A stretch of DNA of 58,806 nt, from the NCBI GenBank assembly GCA_903851305.1, contig CAINNX010000184.1:1-58806 (forward strand). Reading direction: 5' to 3'. The position numbers and the translations under genes are program-made. Positions within the stretch are counted from its first letter, which is position 1, and each line of letters begins with the position of its first letter. Source of the DNA: an uncultured Hyphomicrobiales bacterium. GTDB taxonomy: Bacteria; Pseudomonadota; Alphaproteobacteria; Rhizobiales; Beijerinckiaceae. Under the pieces are notes generated by a model, which had not been told where the DNA came from, searched no databases, and worked only from the letters and a program-made list of their open reading frames with translations. This document shows positions 1-8,143 of the stretch, piece by piece.

Positions 1-255
1 CTTGCGCTTCATCAAGCCTTCGATGATGCGGATCAGATCGCCGCGCACGGTGCAGCAGATGCAGCCGTTGTTCATCTCAAAAACTTCTTCGTCAGCACCC
101 ACGATCAGATCATTGTCGATGCCGATCTCGCCGAATTCATTGACGATGACCGCATAGCGCTGGCCGTGCTGCTCGGAGAGAATGCGGTTGAGCAGCGTGG
201 TCTTGCCGGCACCGAGATAGCCGGTAAGCACGGTGACGGGTGTCTTCTGCGACAT
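1..255 (-). CDS. CobW/P47K-family metal-chaperone GTPase, N-terminal part
   Basis: The gene runs off the left edge, so only its first 85 codons are present. The protein begins MSQKTPVTVLTGYLGAGKTT, a P-loop (GYLGAGKTT) at residues 11-19 typical of the COG0523/CobW family. Around residues 63-66 it carries the CICC motif of that family, which binds zinc or another metal. The start is an ATG at 255 with GGAG upstream. Family members are cytosolic GTPases that deliver zinc, cobalt or nickel to target enzymes. The metal specificity cannot be read from this fragment. There is no obvious regulatory site in the 100 bases before it. Confidence 0.9.
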   Translation of the reverse strand, partial: MSQKTPVTVLTGYLGAGKTTLLNRILSEQHGQRYAVIVNEFGEIGIDNDLIVGADEEVFEMNNGCICCTVRGDLIRIIEGLMKRK

Positions 256-354
256 GTCGGTCTCCGAAATAGGGGGTGGCGGGCAGCAAGGCCCGCAAAA
301 GGGTCGAGGGACATGTGACGATGCACCCCCGCCCGGTCAAGGGGTTCTGGGGAT

Positions 355-1584
355 TTACATCAGCGCCAGCGCGTCGCGGGCGGCTTTTTCACCGCTCTCC
401 CATGCGCCATGGGCGGTGGAGAAGAAATGGGGCGAAACTGCCTCCCCCGCAAAAAACAGGCGCCCGACCGGGGCCGCCAGCTTTGCCCGTGCCCCTGCGT
501 GTCCCGGCAGAGCATGGGAATAAGAGCCCTGCGCCCAAGGGTCCCGTGCCCAGCTTGAGGCGGCAAGCGGGCGCAGGCGGGCCCGGAAATCCGAGCCCAT
601 GACAGCAACCAGCTGCTCAATAGCGAAATCGGCAAAGGCTGCCAGCCCGCCGATTTCCAATTCGCGCGCGCATTGGCCGCCGAAATAGGCCTCGATCATC
701 GGGCGCCCGAAAGGCCGCACATGATAATTGGCCGTGCCGACACGATCCGTCGCACCATAGATGCGCGAGTCGACCTCAAATTCCTCGGCTGCATCCAGCG
801 CCAGGAAGAGCTTGTCCGCCACACCCAGTGGCAAGACGCTCGCTGCTTCCACATGGTCTGGCAAAGCAGGCGAGAAGCGCAAAGCGCCTGCGGCAAGCAC
901 CGATGTCGGCACGCTCACAATCACACTGCGCGCGCTAAGCGTGCCTTTGCTCGTCTCAACCCGCATGGGGCTTGCGCCATGATCGACAAGCCGCGCCTGC
1001 ACACCCAAACGAATATCGAGCCCGTGTGCGAGAGCGCCCATCAAAGCGCCGTAACCTGCAGGCAGGCGCCAATTCACTTGCGTATCTTCATAAGCATCAA
1101 AATCAATCAGCGAGAGGCGGTCCGTCTCCGTGCCGTTCACATAAGTGGACATAGCCTCGATCAATGGTGTCCATCGACCAGCGCAATCCAGCAGTCGCGC
1201 AACAGGATAATCGACCCCCTTGCGCGCTTCTTCTTCGACGCGCGCAAAAAAGCGGCCCATTTCCGCACGATAGGCGCGCTGGTCCTCGCGCGAAAAACCC
1301 CGATCATCGGCGTTCTTCTGCCAAGGCGGCGTTTCGCGGTTCAACTCGAAACCATTCTCTGTCGCAAGCGGCACGAGCACATTGCGATCTGCCGAATGGA
1401 GCCAACCGCAACCCAGATCGAGCGGATGACCGGCAGCCTCTTGCGTGAAGGCACGCCCGCCGATGCGCGCACGTGCTTCCAGCACGCAAACCTTGCGCCC
1501 TGCACGGAACAAAGTGCGTGCCGCCGCAACGCCTGCAGCGCCTGCGCCAACCACCACCACGTCAAATTCAGCAGAAGAAGCCAT
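355..1584 (-). CDS. FAD-dependent amine oxidase (flavin monoamine oxidase family)
   Basis: A 409-residue flavoprotein. It opens with a dinucleotide-binding motif, VVVVGAGAAGVAAARTL, followed by the EARARIGGRA segment that contacts FAD. Near the C-terminus FFAGEAVSPHFFSTAHGA matches the conserved FAD-contact region of amine oxidases. Family members oxidise primary or polyamine-type amines to aldehyde and hydrogen peroxide; the substrate is not evident. The open frame extends 50 codons further upstream, but the ATG at 1584 directly precedes the flavin fold, and the longer version would run up to the divergent gene at 1695. No signal peptide is seen, so it is probably cytosolic. Confidence 0.85.
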   Translation of the reverse strand: MASSAEFDVVVVGAGAAGVAAARTLFRAGRKVCVLEARARIGGRAFTQEAAGHPLDLGCGWLHSADRNVLVPLATENGFELNRETPPWQKNADDRGFSREDQRAYRAEMGRFFARVEEEARKGVDYPVARLLDCAGRWTPLIEAMSTYVNGTETDRLSLIDFDAYEDTQVNWRLPAGYGALMGALAHGLDIRLGVQARLVDHGASPMRVETSKGTLSARSVIVSVPTSVLAAGALRFSPALPDHVEAASVLPLGVADKLFLALDAAEEFEVDSRIYGATDRVGTANYHVRPFGRPMIEAYFGGQCARELEIGGLAAFADFAIEQLVAVMGSDFRARLRPLAASSWARDPWAQGSYSHALPGHAGARAKLAAPVGRLFFAGEAVSPHFFSTAHGAWESGEKAARDALALM

Positions 1585-1694
1585 GAGAATGCACATAGGA
1601 CGCGCCAGCGCGTTCGTCCAGCGCCGGCATTGCCCGATGCCAGAAAAGCGCGCTAGCATAGGGCTAACCGGCACGAGACCGGGCCGGAGGAGAC

Positions 1695-2222
1695 ATGCAG
1701 GCCGACACCCCACAAGCCCCTTTGCAAGGCGCAAGCATCATTGCCGCGGTCAAACAGGCAGGCGTTGATTACATCCTCTCTGTGCCCGATCTCCACACCA
1801 GCAATGGCTTGCTCAAACCCATTGCGCAGGACAAAGAGCTGACACTCATCCGCACCTGCAAGGAAGATGAGACGCTGGGCCTTGCCGCGGGCCTCTCTTA
1901 TGGCAACAAGCGCGCGCTGATCCTCATTCAATGGACCGGCTTTCTCTATGCGATGAATGCCATTCGCGCGATGGCGTGCGATCAATCCATGCCGATGTGC
2001 ATGATGATCGGCCTGCTCGGCAAAGAACCAGATGTCCCTTCACGCCAATCCGCGCGCTTTGGCGTGCGTGTGGTGGAACCCATTCTCGATGTGATGGGCA
2101 TTGCCTATCACCGCATCAGTGAGGATGCCGATGCAGCGCTCATCGCGCCAGCGATTGAGCAGGCCTATGCGCAATCCAAACCGATTGCCTTTCTCATCGA
2201 ACGCCGCCCGGTGCACGCATGA
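1695..2222 (+). CDS. comD: ThDP-dependent decarboxylase, alpha subunit (sulfopyruvate/phosphonopyruvate decarboxylase type)
   Basis: A 175-residue protein corresponding only to the pyrimidine-binding (N-terminal) domain of a thiamine-diphosphate enzyme. It contains CKEDETLGLAAGLSYG, where the glutamate is placed to activate ThDP. The matching pyrophosphate-binding domain is the next gene, which overlaps it by 4 bases (ATGA), so the two are translated together and surely form one enzyme. This split arrangement is known from sulfopyruvate decarboxylase (ComD/ComE) and phosphonopyruvate decarboxylase. The true 2-oxoacid is uncertain, because no coenzyme M or phosphonate-synthesis genes are adjacent. 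It is divergent from the amine oxidase. Confidence 0.7.
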   Translation: MQADTPQAPLQGASIIAAVKQAGVDYILSVPDLHTSNGLLKPIAQDKELTLIRTCKEDETLGLAAGLSYGNKRALILIQWTGFLYAMNAIRAMACDQSMPMCMMIGLLGKEPDVPSRQSARFGVRVVEPILDVMGIAYHRISEDADAALIAPAIEQAYAQSKPIAFLIERRPVHA

Positions 2223-2782
2223 TCGACCGCAAGCAAGCCTGGGCCGCACTCGCCCGCCACATCATGGATGAAATCGTTGTTGCGACTTATTCGTCTGCCA
2301 CCGACTGGATTGCGACGGTTGATCGCCCGCTCAATTATTTTGCCTTCGGTGCGATGGGGCTTGCCTCATCCCACGCGCTGGGTCTGGCGCTAGCGCGGCC
2401 TGACAAGCGGGTGCTTGTGCTTGATGGCGATGGCAGCCTGCTCATGAATCTCGGCACACTCGTCACCATTGGTGCCGTGGCTCCGAAAAACTTCACCCAT
2501 ATTGTTGGGCACAATGGCTCTTATGAAGCCAATGGCGGACATCCAATCCCGAACCGGCAGACCGATTTTGCCGGCATTGCGCGTTCATCAGGCATTGCCA
2601 AGGCGCAGCGCATTGATCAGCTGGCTGATTTCGAGCGCGCCATTCCAGGCCTGCTCAAGGATGAAGGCCCGCTGTTTGTGGATCTCATGATCGAACAGGG
2701 AGAATTGGGCCCGCGCTCCTACAAAGACATGTATAGCCGCACGCGACGCGAGGCGTTCAGGCAGGCTTTACAGGCGGGATAA
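2219..2782 (+). CDS. comE: ThDP-dependent decarboxylase, beta subunit
   Basis: A 187-residue protein with the ThDP pyrophosphate and magnesium motif: LVLDGDGSLLMNLGTL (GDGS followed by N) at about residues 75-90, and then GHNGSYEANGGHP. It completes the enzyme begun by the preceding gene, with which it shares a 4-base ATGA overlap. The expected reaction is decarboxylation of a 3-sulfo- or 3-phosphono-2-oxopropanoate or a similar 2-oxoacid to the aldehyde. Relatives annotated as ComE are of this size. The assignment to sulfopyruvate is by family and split architecture only. Confidence 0.7.
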   Translation: MIDRKQAWAALARHIMDEIVVATYSSATDWIATVDRPLNYFAFGAMGLASSHALGLALARPDKRVLVLDGDGSLLMNLGTLVTIGAVAPKNFTHIVGHNGSYEANGGHPIPNRQTDFAGIARSSGIAKAQRIDQLADFERAIPGLLKDEGPLFVDLMIEQGELGPRSYKDMYSRTRREAFRQALQAG

Positions 2783-2784
2783 GT

Positions 2785-3018
2785 TTAGCCGCGGATGGGC
2801 TCGACCTTTAGCGCAGCGCGCACGAAGTAATAGACAAGCAAAAGGCCCAGACCCGCGCCCAGAATTTCCACGCCACGGCTGACGAGCGGCGGCAGGCCCA
2901 TCAGGCCACCCAGTGCCCAGCCGGCCGCCCAAGAGATACCAACCAGCTCGGTGCCAACGAGAATCGCGACACTGATCACGGTGATGGCATTGTCCCAATG
3001 GATTGGCTTCTGGCTCAT
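2785..3018 (-). CDS. Small hypothetical membrane protein
   Basis: A 77-residue protein starting MSQKPIHWDNAITVISVA from an ATG at 3018. It has two to three hydrophobic stretches (about residues 10-35 and 50-70) and a charged C-terminus ending KVEPIRG. I do not recognise the family. It lies convergent to and only 2 bases from the decarboxylase beta gene. It is downstream of, and possibly co-transcribed with, the NicO exporter gene on the same strand. The size and topology suggest an inner-membrane protein. Confidence 0.6.
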   Translation of the reverse strand: MSQKPIHWDNAITVISVAILVGTELVGISWAAGWALGGLMGLPPLVSRGVEILGAGLGLLLVYYFVRAALKVEPIRG

Positions 3019-3082
3019 GGAACTCGGGTCCGTTGTTGTCTGAACAGAAGCAGAATTACCCCATCGCCCGCATCGAGGCAAA

Positions 3083-4039
3083 TCAGGCCGCCAGCAACAA
3101 TCCGATCCCCAGCAGCAGGACAGCCACAGCTGCCACCAGCTCAAGCCCGCACAAGAGCTTCAGCGCAGCGCTGGAGCGCAGAGTGGCAAAGCGACTGGCT
3201 TGTGTCTTGGCATAGACCGCCAGCGCGGCAATGGCACAAGTGGTGATCGCCGTGCCCGCGGCCATGGCGAGCGTGGCAGCAATACCCACCAGAACAATCC
3301 CCTGTGCTCCAGCAAAGACCAGAACAAGTATCGCACCCGAACAAGGGCGAAGGCCCGCGGCAATCACCGTTCCTGCCGCATCACGCCAATTAAATGCGCC
3401 ATCAAGCTTGGCGGGATCGGGCATATGCACATGCCCGCAATCTGGCCCATGCACATGGGCGGCATCATCACCGCCATCACAAACAAAACGCGAGGCGATC
3501 TGCGGCTGGCTTTGCATCACGCCGACAAATGCCTTGCCTTTGCGCCACACAAGGGCTGCACCCACCAGAGCAATCGCGGCATAGGAGGCGAGCTCCACCC
3601 ATTGCGCGGCATCACGCAAATGACGCGCGGTTACGCCAAGTAAAGTGGTCAGCCCCACTACCAATGCAATCGCCACAAGCGCCTGCAAGAGAGCCGCAAG
3701 CGCCGCCATCACCAGACCGCGCTTGAGCGCACGCTCATTGGCAACAAGATAAGCTGCCAGCACCGCCTTGCCATGTCCAGGGCCCGCCGCATGAAAGACG
3801 CCATAGGCAAAGGCCAGCCCGACCAGACTCCAGAACGCGGAAGCATCCGTGCGGATGGCGCGCACAGCCTCGCGCATCAACAGATCGAAATGCTGTTGCT
3901 GCGCTAAAATCCAACCGACAAGCCCAGACGCCGAACCGCCACCTTCAGAAATGCCGACAGAGAAAGGATTGCGCGCCTGCGCGAAAGCATCGGGCGCCAA
4001 CAGCGCCAGACAGAGAAGAACAAAGACGATGCGCCTCAC
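3083..4039 (-). CDS. NicO/RcnA-type nickel/cobalt exporter
   Basis: A 318-residue polytopic membrane protein with a cleavable-looking leader (MRRIVFVLLCLALLAPDAFA). GPGHGKAVLAAYLVAN at about residues 87-102 is the histidine motif of the NicO (HupE/UreH/RcnA) superfamily. A cytosolic or periplasmic loop rich in histidine (AHVHGPDCGHVHMPD) follows at around residue 195, as in RcnA-like exporters. A second conserved segment, GLRPCSGAILVLVFA, is also present. It overlaps the DUF1007 gene upstream by 4 bases, a very common pairing in proteobacteria. It probably exports Ni2+ or Co2+. No RcnR-type regulator is adjacent. Confidence 0.87.
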   Translation of the reverse strand: MRRIVFVLLCLALLAPDAFAQARNPFSVGISEGGGSASGLVGWILAQQQHFDLLMREAVRAIRTDASAFWSLVGLAFAYGVFHAAGPGHGKAVLAAYLVANERALKRGLVMAALAALLQALVAIALVVGLTTLLGVTARHLRDAAQWVELASYAAIALVGAALVWRKGKAFVGVMQSQPQIASRFVCDGGDDAAHVHGPDCGHVHMPDPAKLDGAFNWRDAAGTVIAAGLRPCSGAILVLVFAGAQGIVLVGIAATLAMAAGTAITTCAIAALAVYAKTQASRFATLRSSAALKLLCGLELVAAVAVLLLGIGLLLAA

Positions 4040-4674
4040 GGACAGGCCACAGTCGCACGGCTGGCGAGCTTGATGCCGAAATCGGCACCCGGAGACAGCC
4101 CGGAGAAAAAGGCCTCATTCAAACGATTGGCTTCGCTCTCGCCCAAAGGCGCGGGTTGCGTCACCGAGACCGAACAACCAGACGGTGCACCCTTCATCGT
4201 CACGCCATTTTTAGCAAAATCAAACGACACGAAATAGGTCGGATCATAGACTTGCAACGTGAAAGCCTTGTCGGCTTTCACCGGCTGCTTCAGAGGCAGG
4301 ATGAACGTCAGCGTGACGAGTTTCTTGTCGTCTTCGCGCATGACAATGGCTTGTGGTTTGGCAAATTCGATCTTTTGGCCAGGCACTTTCACAATGGTGA
4401 AATAGCCATATTCGGCAAGGTCGGAGACATTCTGCTCAGCCAAGGGCTGCAATTGCTCAGCACTGACCGGCTTGCCCTCCTCACTTGCACCTGTGGTGAC
4501 GAAAGCGGAATACATCTCGTCAAAGATCCAAGATTGACTGACGCCGGTAACACGCCCCTGTGCATCGAAGATGACTTCACTGGTGACCACCACAAAGACA
4601 TGCGGATGTGCCAACGCGGGGCCGGCACAGGCCATCGCAAGGATTACAAAAGCGGCGTGAATGATTCTCTTCAT
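4036..4674 (-). CDS. DUF1007 periplasmic protein, partner of the NicO transporter
   Basis: A 212-residue secreted protein with a signal peptide ending near ALA at residue 22, followed at once by HPHVFVVV. This His-Pro-His start of the mature chain is characteristic of DUF1007 (COG3683) and is likely to bind metal at the new N-terminus. The gene sits directly upstream of the NicO exporter with a 4-base overlap, so the two are co-translated. The family is thought to act as the extracytoplasmic component of the Ni/Co transporter. That role is inferred from gene pairing. Confidence 0.85.
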   Translation of the reverse strand: MKRIIHAAFVILAMACAGPALAHPHVFVVVTSEVIFDAQGRVTGVSQSWIFDEMYSAFVTTGASEEGKPVSAEQLQPLAEQNVSDLAEYGYFTIVKVPGQKIEFAKPQAIVMREDDKKLVTLTFILPLKQPVKADKAFTLQVYDPTYFVSFDFAKNGVTMKGAPSGCSVSVTQPAPLGESEANRLNEAFFSGLSPGADFGIKLASRATVACP

Positions 4675-4725
4675 GACGGGATCATCACTCGCCGCAAACT
4701 TTGGCGCAAGAATGGCAGCGGCTTT

Positions 4726-4751
4726 CCCTTCTCCCGCTTGCGGGAGAGGGG
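4726..4751. repeat. Short GC palindrome in intergenic space
   Basis: A near-perfect inverted repeat, arms CCCTTCTCCCGC and GCGGGAGAGGGG around TT, between the DUF1007 and homospermidine synthase genes. Following bases are not T-rich on either strand, so it looks more like a dispersed palindrome than a classic terminator, though it could end the homospermidine operon transcript. A similar element is at 21252-21275. Confidence 0.6.
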
Positions 4752-4764
4752 AAGATGCAGCTGC

Positions 4765-6198
4765 TTAGCGCACGATCACATTCTTGAACTGCCACGGATC
4801 GCTGGTGTCCAGATCTTCAGGAAACAGCACGCTGCGATCATCGAGCGGGGTCCAGCTGGTATATTCGCCGATCACTGGCCCGAGATAGGGACGCTGCACG
4901 TCGAGGCAGCGGCGGAAGTCGATCTCGTCGGCTTCCACAATGCCGGCATTGGGGTTTTCCAATGCCCAGACCATGCCAGCCAGCACCGCACTCGTCACCT
5001 GAAGGCCGGTGGCATTCTGATAGGGCGCAATGCGGCGTGTCTCTTCAATCGACAGCTGCGAGCCATACCAATAAGCGTTCTTTTTGTGGCCATAGAGCAG
5101 CACGCCAAGCTCATCGATGCCATCGACAATTTCCGTCTCGTCGAGAATCTTCGATTCCTTCTGCTGCTTCCAGCCAGAACCTGCCATTTCATGCAGCGAG
5201 AGAACCGCATCATTGGCCGGGTGATAGGCGTAGTGACAGGTCGGACGATAGGCCGCCTTGCCGCCTTCATAGACGGTCAGATAATCGGCAATCGAAATCG
5301 ATTCATTGTGTGTCACCAGAAACGCATGCTGCGCACGCGCGGTCGGCGTCCATGAGCGCACTTTGGTGCCCGCACCCGGGCGCATCAGATAGATGGCGGC
5401 ATTGGAGCCGAAATCATGCTCGCGACCCTCAGGCGGCAGCGCCTTTTCATGCGTGCCCCAGCCGAGTTCCGCAGGCTGCAAACCTTCCGACACAAAACCT
5501 TCGACCGACCAGGTGTTGACGAAAACACCCATGGGCTTGGGATCGCGCGCGCGCTGCGTGTCGCGCTCGGCGATGTGAATACCCTTCACGCCGGCCTTTT
5601 GCGCCAGACGCGCCCATTCCTCGCGGTTGCGCGGCTCTGGCATATCAACGCCGCAATCAGCCGCCACATTGAGCAGCGCCTGCTTCACAAACCACGACAC
5701 CATGCCAGGGTTGGCACCACAGCACGACACAGCGGTTGGGCCGCCTGTTGGCAAATCATCGCGCAGATCAAGCACGACTTCGCGCAAAGCATAATTGGAA
5801 CGCTGCGACGCGGAGAGCGATGTGTCGGTGTAAAAACCCTTCCAAGGCTCGGCCACTGTGTCGATGTAGAGCGCGCCAATCTCGTGGCACAGCTTCATAA
5901 TGGCGGTCGAGGACACCTCCACCGACAGATTGACAACAAAGGCCTGACCCTTGCCTTCCGTCAGCAAGGGCTTCAGCAGCTCGATGTAATTGTCTTCGCG
6001 CACGCTGTCTTTGATAAAGCGGATGCGGCGCTCGTCACACAGACCACGACCCGCATCATCCGGATCGATCACGGTGAAGCGCTTCTTGTCGAATTTGAAA
6101 TGGCGCTCGATGAGCGGCAGCGTGCCGCGACCAATCGAGCCAAAGCCGATCATGACGATGGGACCAGTAATCGTGCCATGCACGGGCCATTGCGACAT
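4765..6198 (-). CDS. hss: Homospermidine synthase
   Basis: A 477-residue protein beginning MSQWPVHGTITGPIVMIGFG. It has the N-terminal NAD-binding glycine motif (GFGSIGRGT, residues 18-26) and the length of bacterial homospermidine synthase. The enzyme joins two putrescine molecules, or putrescine and spermidine, through NAD-dependent oxidation to give sym-homospermidine, the main polyamine of many rhizobia. Conserved family stretches include GANPGMVSWFVKQAL and TCHYAYHPANDAV. It is the last gene of an operon with an acetyltransferase and an ornithine decarboxylase, which supplies the putrescine. The start is an ATG with GGAG about 14 bases upstream. Confidence 0.95.
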   Translation of the reverse strand: MSQWPVHGTITGPIVMIGFGSIGRGTLPLIERHFKFDKKRFTVIDPDDAGRGLCDERRIRFIKDSVREDNYIELLKPLLTEGKGQAFVVNLSVEVSSTAIMKLCHEIGALYIDTVAEPWKGFYTDTSLSASQRSNYALREVVLDLRDDLPTGGPTAVSCCGANPGMVSWFVKQALLNVAADCGVDMPEPRNREEWARLAQKAGVKGIHIAERDTQRARDPKPMGVFVNTWSVEGFVSEGLQPAELGWGTHEKALPPEGREHDFGSNAAIYLMRPGAGTKVRSWTPTARAQHAFLVTHNESISIADYLTVYEGGKAAYRPTCHYAYHPANDAVLSLHEMAGSGWKQQKESKILDETEIVDGIDELGVLLYGHKKNAYWYGSQLSIEETRRIAPYQNATGLQVTSAVLAGMVWALENPNAGIVEADEIDFRRCLDVQRPYLGPVIGEYTSWTPLDDRSVLFPEDLDTSDPWQFKNVIVR

Positions 6199-6222
6199 TT
6201 CAGAGAACTCCAGAAAAACGGC

Positions 6223-6242
6223 GCCGCGCTAAAAAGCGCGGC
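6223..6242 (-). terminator. Hairpin between acetyltransferase and hss
   Basis: Perfect arms GCCGCGCT/AGCGCGGC with a short loop. Read on the minus strand it is followed after a few bases by TTTTT. It may be a partial terminator or attenuator that lowers hss expression relative to the upstream genes, or an RNA-stability element in the hss leader. Confidence 0.5.
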
Positions 6243-6288
6243 ACAAGGAAAGAACCGGCCTGCTTCAAAGCAAAGCCAGAGCGAATGA

Positions 6289-6879
6289 TCAAGCGGCCTG
6301 CGAGAAAACCTCCGCAACCGGCTTACGTACAATTGCGCGCGCCGGAGCACCGGTCGCTCGCACAAGACCCTTTGCGCCACTCAAAGCGCCGGGGACCAGT
6401 TCCAATCCCAGAAAACGCTCAACCTCAACGGGGCCAGGCATTGCCAGACCCCGTACGGATGCGCGCTCGAACCCAAGCGGATTGTAATAAGCGGCATCGC
6501 CAACAAGGATGACACCCTGATGACCACGCTGCACGGATCGGAAGAGACCCTCAGCGATCAGTTTCCGACCAATGCCAAGCGAGCGGAACCGCGAGTCCAC
6601 AGCCACTGGCCCGAGGAGGAGAGCCGCACGATCGCCAGCCTGGAGGTGCCAAAAGCGAATCGTGCCAACCAACTCCTCCCCGAGCACGGCGACCAGCGCG
6701 AGGCCAGCTGCAGGCGCACGTCCTTCGCGCAACCTTTCGCAGGTCTTGGTAAAGCGCGCGGGGCCGAAAGCCGCATCAAGCAAACGCTCACGCGCGGCAA
6801 CATCAAAACCGGCTTCATCACGGATCGCGAGCTGCGACTGAGCAACTTGCTGAAAATCTTGCATGCAGACATAGGTCAT
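6289..6879 (-). CDS. GNAT-family N-acetyltransferase
   Basis: A 196-residue protein with the GNAT acetyl-CoA-binding core: ALLLGPVAVDSRFRSLGIGR at about residues 85-104 (the R/Q-x-x-G-x-G/A type motif) and then GHQGVILVGDAAYYNPLGFE. The last segment, with D-x-x-Y-Y, is typical of the YhbS-like subfamily. It lies between ornithine decarboxylase and homospermidine synthase on the same strand, an arrangement I associate with alphaproteobacteria. It may acetylate a polyamine or an intermediate, but that is inference from position only. Confidence 0.85.
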   Translation of the reverse strand: MTYVCMQDFQQVAQSQLAIRDEAGFDVAARERLLDAAFGPARFTKTCERLREGRAPAAGLALVAVLGEELVGTIRFWHLQAGDRAALLLGPVAVDSRFRSLGIGRKLIAEGLFRSVQRGHQGVILVGDAAYYNPLGFERASVRGLAMPGPVEVERFLGLELVPGALSGAKGLVRATGAPARAIVRKPVAEVFSQAA

Positions 6880-6971
6880 CGCGGCCTCCTCAAAGGCTCA
6901 GGCGCGACCCTCGCACCAGATACACACTCGCGCGTGCACCGGCCGTCCGGGACTCTTCAAAGTGGATGAAA

Positions 6972-6993
6972 GACGCCGCGCGCACGCGGCGTC
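6972..6993 (-). terminator. Hairpin after ornithine decarboxylase
   Basis: Nine-base-pair GC stem (GACGCCGCG/CGCGGCGTC) with a 4-base loop, directly after the decarboxylase stop codon on the minus strand. It is followed by only TTTC, so it may be a weak terminator or a processing site within the operon. Confidence 0.5.
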
Positions 6994-7000
6994 GAAAGGC

Positions 7001-8143
7001 TCAGATCACGTAGGATTTGAGCGGCGGGAAGCCGTTGAACTCGACCGCTGAATAGGTGGTCGTGTAAGCGCCGGTTCCCTCGATCAGCACTTTCGCGCCA
7101 ATCTCGAGGCTGACAGGAAGGAGATAGGGCTCCTTCTCATACAACACGTCGACCGAGTCACAGGTTGGACCTGCAAGCACGCAAGGCTCCAGCTCGTCAC
7201 CATCATAGGCGGTGCGGATCGGATAACGGATCATTTCATCCATGGTTTCGGCCAGACCATTGAACTTGCCGATGTCGAGATAGACCCATTTCACCGTGTC
7301 ATCGTCTGCCTTCTTGGAGATCAGAACGACTTCGGCTTCGATCACGCCGGCATTGCCAACCATGCCGCGACCCGGCTCGATGATGGTTTCAGGAATGGCA
7401 TTGCCGAAATGCTTGCGCAGCGACTTGAAGATCGACTGTCCATAGGCTTTCACCGCTGGCACGTCCTTGAGATATTTGGTCGGGAAACCACCGCCGAGAT
7501 TGACCATCGACAGGTGAATGCCACGCTCTGCAAGATCGCGGAAAATATCAGCCGATGACTTCAGAGCTGCGTCCCACATGCGCGGGTTGCGCTGCTGCGA
7601 GCCGACATGGAAGGACAGACCATAAGCAACAAGGCCGAGACGATGGGCGTGTTCGAGCACGCGGCCAGCCATCTCAGGCACGCAACCGAATTTGCGCGAC
7701 AGGGGCCATTCAGCGCCTTCACCATCACAGAGGATGCGGCAGAACACGCGCGAACCAGGAGCGGCACGCGCAATCTTCTCGACTTCGGCTTCGCAATCAA
7801 CTGCGAAGAGGCGAATGCCGAGCTCGTAAGCGCGCGCAATATCGCGTTCTTTCTTGATCGTATTACCGAAAGACACACGGTCTGGCGAAGCGCCAGCGGC
7901 CAGAGCCTGCTGGATTTCAACCACAGAGGCCGTGTCGAAGCACGAGCCGAGAGCTGCCAAGAGCTTCAGCACATCGGGAGAAGGGTTGGCCTTGACGGCG
8001 TAAAAGACGCGTGTGTCCGGCAATGCCTTGGCGAAGGCATTGTAATTGTCGCGCACGACGTTGAGGTCGAGGACCATGCACGGTCCATCATCCTGTCCCT
8101 TTTCGCGTCGGTCGCGCAGGAAATCCATAATACGGTCGGTCAT
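7001..8143 (-). CDS. Ornithine/lysine decarboxylase, alanine-racemase-fold type
   Basis: A 380-residue PLP enzyme of group IV decarboxylases. FYAVKANPSPDVL near residue 50 contains the lysine that binds PLP. GLSFHVGSQQRNP and NLGGGFPTKY contact the cofactor phosphate. CDSVDVLYEKEPYLLP near the C-terminus holds the catalytic cysteine and aspartate. It makes putrescine from ornithine, possibly also cadaverine from lysine. The ATG at 8143 is preferred over an upstream in-frame GTG-type extension to 8257, because it is preceded by GAAGGGA 8 bases before it and homologues begin just before MDFL. First gene of the operon leading to homospermidine. Its Shine-Dalgarno lies inside a palindrome (see the leader entry). 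Confidence 0.93.
   Translation of the reverse strand: MTDRIMDFLRDRREKGQDDGPCMVLDLNVVRDNYNAFAKALPDTRVFYAVKANPSPDVLKLLAALGSCFDTASVVEIQQALAAGASPDRVSFGNTIKKERDIARAYELGIRLFAVDCEAEVEKIARAAPGSRVFCRILCDGEGAEWPLSRKFGCVPEMAGRVLEHAHRLGLVAYGLSFHVGSQQRNPRMWDAALKSSADIFRDLAERGIHLSMVNLGGGFPTKYLKDVPAVKAYGQSIFKSLRKHFGNAIPETIIEPGRGMVGNAGVIEAEVVLISKKADDDTVKWVYLDIGKFNGLAETMDEMIRYPIRTAYDGDELEPCVLAGPTCDSVDVLYEKEPYLLPVSLEIGAKVLIEGTGAYTTTYSAVEFNGFPPLKSYVI

Noticed and set aside
673-1656. Long plus-strand open frame opposite the amine oxidase gene
   Set aside because: Its sequence is rich in His, Arg and Cys without domain motifs, as expected from the antisense of a GC-rich gene. The minus strand has clear flavoenzyme motifs.
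4675-4764. Cobalamin or NiCo riboswitch upstream of the NicO/DUF1007 pair
   Set aside because: The gap is only 90 bases and is mostly a short palindrome; no B12-box or NiCo motif is visible.
4156-5355. 399-codon plus-strand frame across DUF1007 and hss
   Set aside because: It spans the ends of two well-supported minus-strand genes and the gap between them, and shows no recognisable domain.
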